DNA of 64,000 nt from Gordonia zhenghanii (GTDB lineage: Bacteria > Actinomycetota > Actinomycetes > Mycobacteriales > Mycobacteriaceae), in the NCBI RefSeq assembly GCF_021738965.1, contig NZ_JAKKOQ010000007.1, positions 61,620 to 125,619 of the forward strand, read 5' to 3'. Positions 63,335-64,000 of this stretch are shown piece after piece. How positions within the stretch are numbered: the first letter of the stretch is position 1; the number at the start of each line of letters is the position of its first letter. The translations under genes and the position numbers were made by a program. Below the pieces are notes generated by a model that was not told where the DNA came from, did not search any database, and saw only the letters and a program-made list of their open reading frames with translations.

Positions 63335-64000
63335 CCAAGATCGGGGATGCTTTCGAGAGGCTGTGGAGCTGTCATGCTGGGTTGTGTACCTATCCGTGGT
63401 CACCAGCTTGAATCGCCCCGGGAGCAACGTCTACGGCAGCAAGGCGTCGGCCCGCGATGTCGCCGGGAATGCCGATCGTGAGGACCGCGTCGAGAGCGAA
63501 CGGATGTCCTCGCTGAGCGGTGTTGTACGGAGCCCACGCGTCTTGCACCGTCTCCAAGACGTCCGAGCATTTGTGTTGCAACCGCGAGCAGTCGCGGGCG
63601 GCCGTTCGCTCTCGAAATTCTCTGTCAGCAACGGATTCACCTTCTGGGGGAGACATCGAAGCGTCTGATCATCCTGTTCGGTGCGACCGGATACACGGAT
63701 CGCTCGCGATCTCAGATGACGCGGAGATTGCCCTCGTCGGACGCAGCTGCTCGTGTGCTGTCGGAGATCGTGCTGGACGTGCCGGGGTCGGGCTGGGCTT
63801 GAATCCCGTGAGGCAGATCTTTGCGACACGAGACAGCACGACGGCCAGCGAACGTGGCCATCGGCGGCCTTGGGAGCAGAAGAGTTGGTCCGCCTCGGCG
63901 AGGAGATCAGATTCGCTCGGGTTTGACTGAGTTCTGAAACTGCGGACGTCAGTTGGGCCACGCCGTGATTCTCGGCGCTCCCCGATACCATCGGCCCCAT
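63335..64000. other. Right end of window without a supported gene
   Basis: Several overlapping open frames exist on both strands (for example minus 63390-63656 and plus 63520-63930), but none has a ribosome site, and residue composition does not favour one. A minus-strand gene could enter from beyond 64000. Confidence 0.4.

Noticed and set aside
63390..63930. Overlapping frames near the right edge (88 and 136 codons on opposite strands)
   Set aside because: Neither has a ribosome site or recognisable sequence; evidence does not favour one over the other.

Overview
The window is a high-GC actinobacterial chromosome segment, almost certainly from the Mycobacteriales (mycolic-acid bacteria); Gordonia or a close relative is my best guess. 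The strongest evidence is gene order. From about 30 kb to 52 kb it follows the Mycobacterium tuberculosis block Rv3443c to Rv3409c nearly gene by gene: rplM, rpsI, glmM, small helical proteins, glmS, alr, tsaE, tsaB, rimI, tsaD, groES, whiB3, an Rv3415c-like gene, sigD, rsdA, a DUF5319 gene, guaB, guaB3 and choD. Parts of the ESX-4 type VII secretion locus (eccD, eccC and an Rv3446c-like gene) lie to its left, as in M. tuberculosis. An MspA-type porin gene also implies a mycolate outer membrane.

Layout. 1-1123: 5' part of eccD (minus). 1232-12110: an accessory island between eccD and eccC with many small secreted, lipoprotein and membrane proteins, an IS630-type element that split a small gene, an MspA-like porin operon, and a lone AAA+ ATPase. 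The junctions carry duplicated pieces of eccD and eccC: a 249-bp direct repeat at 1013-1261 and 12547-12795, and broken eccC and eccD fragments at 12111-12657. 12766-17786: intact eccC and the Rv3446c-like gene. 17801-29394: a catabolic cluster in two divergent operons. The minus arm has a maleate-isomerase-like protein, a VOC dioxygenase-like protein, a small protein and an alpha/beta hydrolase. The plus arm has a HyuA/HyuB-type pair, an aryl-acid adenylase, a salicylyl-CoA-hydroxylase-like flavoprotein and a TetR regulator. It lies where esxU and esxT would be expected. 29421-29954: YceI-like gene, then a G/C homopolymer block that is probably an assembly artefact.

30284-52340: conserved housekeeping block for translation, amino-sugar and cell-wall precursors (GlmM, GlmS, Alr), NAD(P)HX repair, t6A tRNA modification (TsaE, TsaB, TsaD), GroES without an adjacent GroEL, WhiB3, SigD with its anti-sigma factor, purine synthesis and cholesterol oxidase. 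52408-56812: a DUF1801 gene, cysE-cysK with a candidate leader-peptide attenuator, and the biotin ECF transporter bioYMN. 56900-64000: an XRE regulator coupled to a SecB-like chaperone gene, unknown proteins, a SEC-C protein, a membrane Ser/Thr kinase and a polytopic membrane protein. A REP-like family with core GGTCGAGCGGAGTCGAGACC recurs in intergenic gaps from 43.7 to 55.5 kb.

The most novel material is the catabolic cluster: an aryl-AMP ligase, an aromatic-CoA-type flavin hydroxylase and a carboxylase-like HyuAB pair whose B subunit carries a C-terminal cysteine zinc-ribbon, opposite a maleate isomerase. Also notable are the SecB-like/XRE pair, the cysK leader, and the mosaic rearrangement that split the ESX-4 locus.
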